In this document: positions 6,933 through 7,882 of the stretch, one piece after another | How positions within the stretch are numbered: the first letter of the stretch is position 1 | Layout of the letters: the number at the start of each line of letters is the position of its first letter | DNA from: JANOXC01 sp031418215 | GTDB lineage: Bacteria > Bacteroidota > Bacteroidia > AKYH767-A > OLB10 | NCBI GenBank assembly: GCA_031418215.1 | Contig: JANOXC010000062.1 | Location: 1-7,882, forward strand | DNA: 7,882 nt | Direction: 5' to 3' | Position numbers and translations under genes: made by a program | Notes under the pieces: model-generated | What the model saw: the letters and a program-made list of their open reading frames with translations, nothing else | Told to the model about the DNA's origin: nothing | Database searches by the model: none

Positions 6933-7340
6933 TTACTTCTTTGAAATTACCATTCGCCGGGTGAGCGTTTGACTGCCATTAGACAATGAATAAATATATA
7001 CTCCCGGCAGAAAGTCTTCGGCTTCAAATCTTATTGTATTTCTGCCTATTTCTGTTTCAATAACCCTATGAAAAACTTCTTTCCCAAGTAAGTTTACTAT
7101 TTTGAATTCTACAAAACCTTGTGAAGCACTTCCAAATTCGATTTGTGTATAGTCGGAAAATGGGTTGGGTGAGTTTTGTCCCACTTCAAATTTAGCATTT
7201 ATAATCTGTTGCTTATTATTGTCATATTGCGTAGAAAGCGCAGAAGAAACTGATAACATTCCATGACTTTCCTGTGCAATAGCCGGAATTGCGCATACAG
7301 TTAATACTCCCAATAAAAACGCTTGTACAACTTTCCTCAT
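6933..7340 (-). CDS. Small secreted protein consisting mainly of a T9SS type A sorting domain
   Basis: This 135-aa protein starts with a typical signal peptide (MRKVVQAFLLGVLTVC, cleavage likely after AIPAIA at residue 22). A polar linker of about 27 residues follows (23-49). Residues about 50-135 are a type IX secretion sorting domain: GQNSPNPFSDYTQIEF, then FKIVNLLGKEV, LPGVYIYSLSNG and a final RRMVISKK. Such domains direct cargo through the outer-membrane T9SS and are normally cleaved when cargo is attached to the surface or released. No passenger domain is present between signal and sorting domain. It may be a minimal secreted peptide, a remnant of a larger cargo, or a decoy-like substrate. 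A promoter box lies just upstream, and rnz follows directly. Confidence 0.9.
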   Translation of the reverse strand: MRKVVQAFLLGVLTVCAIPAIAQESHGMLSVSSALSTQYDNNKQQIINAKFEVGQNSPNPFSDYTQIEFGSASQGFVEFKIVNLLGKEVFHRVIETEIGRNTIRFEAEDFLPGVYIYSLSNGSQTLTRRMVISKK

Positions 7341-7363
7341 TCAGCGTGAATTAACGCAAAAAG

Positions 7364-7397
7364 CAAAGGTATTAATCATTTTTGATATTGCGCTCAA
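7364..7397 (-). promoter_or_regulatory. Bacteroidota-type promoter for the T9SS-domain gene and rnz
   Basis: On the minus strand TACCTTTG (7371-7364) matches TAnnTTTG exactly and is the same octamer as in the mrp promoter. A TTG (7397-7395) lies 23 nt upstream, the long end of the usual spacing, inside the last codons of the STAS gene. Transcription would start near 7357, about 17 nt before the ATG at 7340. This suggests the T9SS/rnz pair can be expressed independently of the STAS gene. Confidence 0.5.
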
Positions 7398-7743
7398 TCT
7401 CATCAACTAAAACAAAATCAATAGCCTCTCCTAATGTTGGCGTAATACTCAAAACCTGGTCAAGCTGAGAAATTTGTACTAGCTTAAAAACGGCTTCGCT
7501 AAGTCCAGTGATGACAAAAGCCCCACCTGAATTTCTACAAAGTCGGTTACCGACTAAAATAGCGCTTAAACCTGATGAATCACAATATAAAGATTCAGTG
7601 AGATCAAGGATAATATTATTGAAGCCCTGCGTATTTAAAAGTAGCAACTCCGACTTCAATTCCGCAGCAATAAGTGTGTTAAGTTTTTGCTCGTGTAGCC
7701 TGACAACTACATACTTCTCTTGCTTGTCTATTGTGAAATGCAT
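7372..7743 (-). CDS. STAS-domain protein, anti-sigma factor antagonist-like
   Basis: This 123-aa cytoplasmic protein is a single STAS domain of the SpoIIAA/RsbV type. Seen in the sequence are an N-terminal beta strand pair (YVVVRLHEQKLNT), the central NIILDLTES strand, the phosphorylation-site loop CDSSGLSAILVGNRL (D55, S56, S57) and a C-terminal LVQISQLDQVLSI segment. In the family the first Ser after Asp (S56 here by alignment) is phosphorylated by a partner kinase, controlling binding to an anti-sigma factor or other partner. No kinase or phosphatase gene is nearby, so the partner is unknown. It is preceded by its own promoter and followed after 31 nt by the T9SS-domain gene. Confidence 0.92.
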   Translation of the reverse strand: MHFTIDKQEKYVVVRLHEQKLNTLIAAELKSELLLLNTQGFNNIILDLTESLYCDSSGLSAILVGNRLCRNSGGAFVITGLSEAVFKLVQISQLDQVLSITPTLGEAIDFVLVDEIERNIKND

Positions 7744-7759
7744 AGGACGTAAATTTTAA

Positions 7760-7789
7760 CAAATGTAAGGTATTAAAATCGCGATGCAA
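7760..7789 (-). promoter_or_regulatory. Bacteroidota-type promoter for the STAS gene
   Basis: On the minus strand TACATTTG (7767-7760) matches TAnnTTTG exactly, with TTG (7789-7787) 19 nt upstream. This is the best-spaced promoter in the window. The expected start site near 7753 leaves about a 10-nt leader before the ATG at 7743. Confidence 0.65.
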
Positions 7790-7817
7790 GTACATTTACA
7801 TAACGTTTTCAACACCT

Positions 7818-7882
7818 CTATTGTTCAAATCCCCTGGTTTGTGCCAAAAGGTATAAAACAGCCATTCTAATGGCTACCCCAT
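7818..7882 (-). CDS. Possible C-terminal end of a gene entering from the right edge
   Basis: An open minus-strand frame runs in from the window edge and ends at TAG (7820-7818). Its last 20 residues read GVAIRMAVLYLLAQTRGFEQ, a composition that looks protein-like. The position, 74 nt upstream of the STAS start with a promoter between, fits a preceding gene on the same strand. The fragment is too short to assign a family, and an open frame of this length can occur by chance. Confidence 0.3.
   Translation of the reverse strand, partial: GVAIRMAVLYLLAQTRGFEQ

Noticed and set aside
6933..7340. T9SS-domain protein as a lipoprotein (LTVC before C16)
   Set aside because: Val before the Cys is atypical for a lipobox, and a good signal peptidase I site (AIA before Gln) follows six residues later.
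7508..7759. Plus-strand open frame opposite the STAS gene
   Set aside because: It is antisense to a clear STAS domain and overlaps its promoter; no protein-like motif.
7820..7855. GTTCAAATCCCC resembles the T-arm of a tRNA
   Set aside because: The 5 nt on either side of the TTCAAAT loop do not pair, and no acceptor, D or anticodon arms can be built around it. It reads better as the end of a minus-strand coding frame.
7860..7875. Perfect 7-nt inverted repeat AGCCATT-CT-AATGGCT, possible operator or terminator
   Set aside because: The spacer is only 2 nt, there is no T run, and the repeat lies within the putative coding end of a minus-strand gene. It may be chance.

Overview
The window looks like chromosomal DNA of a Bacteroidota bacterium, plausibly a Chitinophagaceae-type lineage (the family level is only a guess). 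The evidence is AT-rich coding DNA, no Shine-Dalgarno-like sequences before the starts, three good matches to the Bacteroidota housekeeping promoter (TTG / TAnnTTTG), a protein ending in a type IX secretion (T9SS) C-terminal sorting domain, and an Mrp ATPase of the form I associate with this phylum. No tRNA, rRNA, CRISPR array or insertion sequence was seen.

Left region (1-3279, + strand): a two-gene unit. The first gene encodes an exported protein joining a large periplasmic domain with one c-type haem site (CVSCH) to a C-terminal DoxX membrane domain. Its stop codon shares a base with the start of the second gene (TGATG). The second gene encodes a reverse-transcriptase-like protein with motifs 1, A, B, C and D in the right order, but with unusual residues at several active-site positions (ESDN instead of YxDD, PQV instead of PQG, Gly at the steric-gate position). 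A membrane redox protein translationally coupled to an altered RT is not an arrangement I recognise. It is the best candidate here for an undescribed system.

Middle region (3235-4651, + strand): a housekeeping iron-sulphur pair, mrp (MIP18/DUF59 domain plus P-loop ATPase) and a small NifU C-terminal-type scaffold protein 13 nt downstream, led by their own promoter. The next 175 nt (4652-4826) hold no supported gene, RNA or convincing terminator. They are followed by a 394-aa soluble hypothetical protein (4827-6011).

Right region (6018-7882, - strand): the hypothetical gene converges with rnz (ribonuclease Z), the stop codons being 6 nt apart. Reading along the minus strand the order is: the last codons of a possible gene entering from the right edge, a promoter, a STAS-domain protein, a second promoter, a small protein made of little more than a signal peptide and a T9SS sorting domain, and rnz, whose ATG directly follows the previous stop codon (TAAATG).

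The genes from mrp onward look like ordinary core genome. Only the cytochrome/DoxX-RT pair looks accessory. Its immune, redox or other role cannot be settled from this window.
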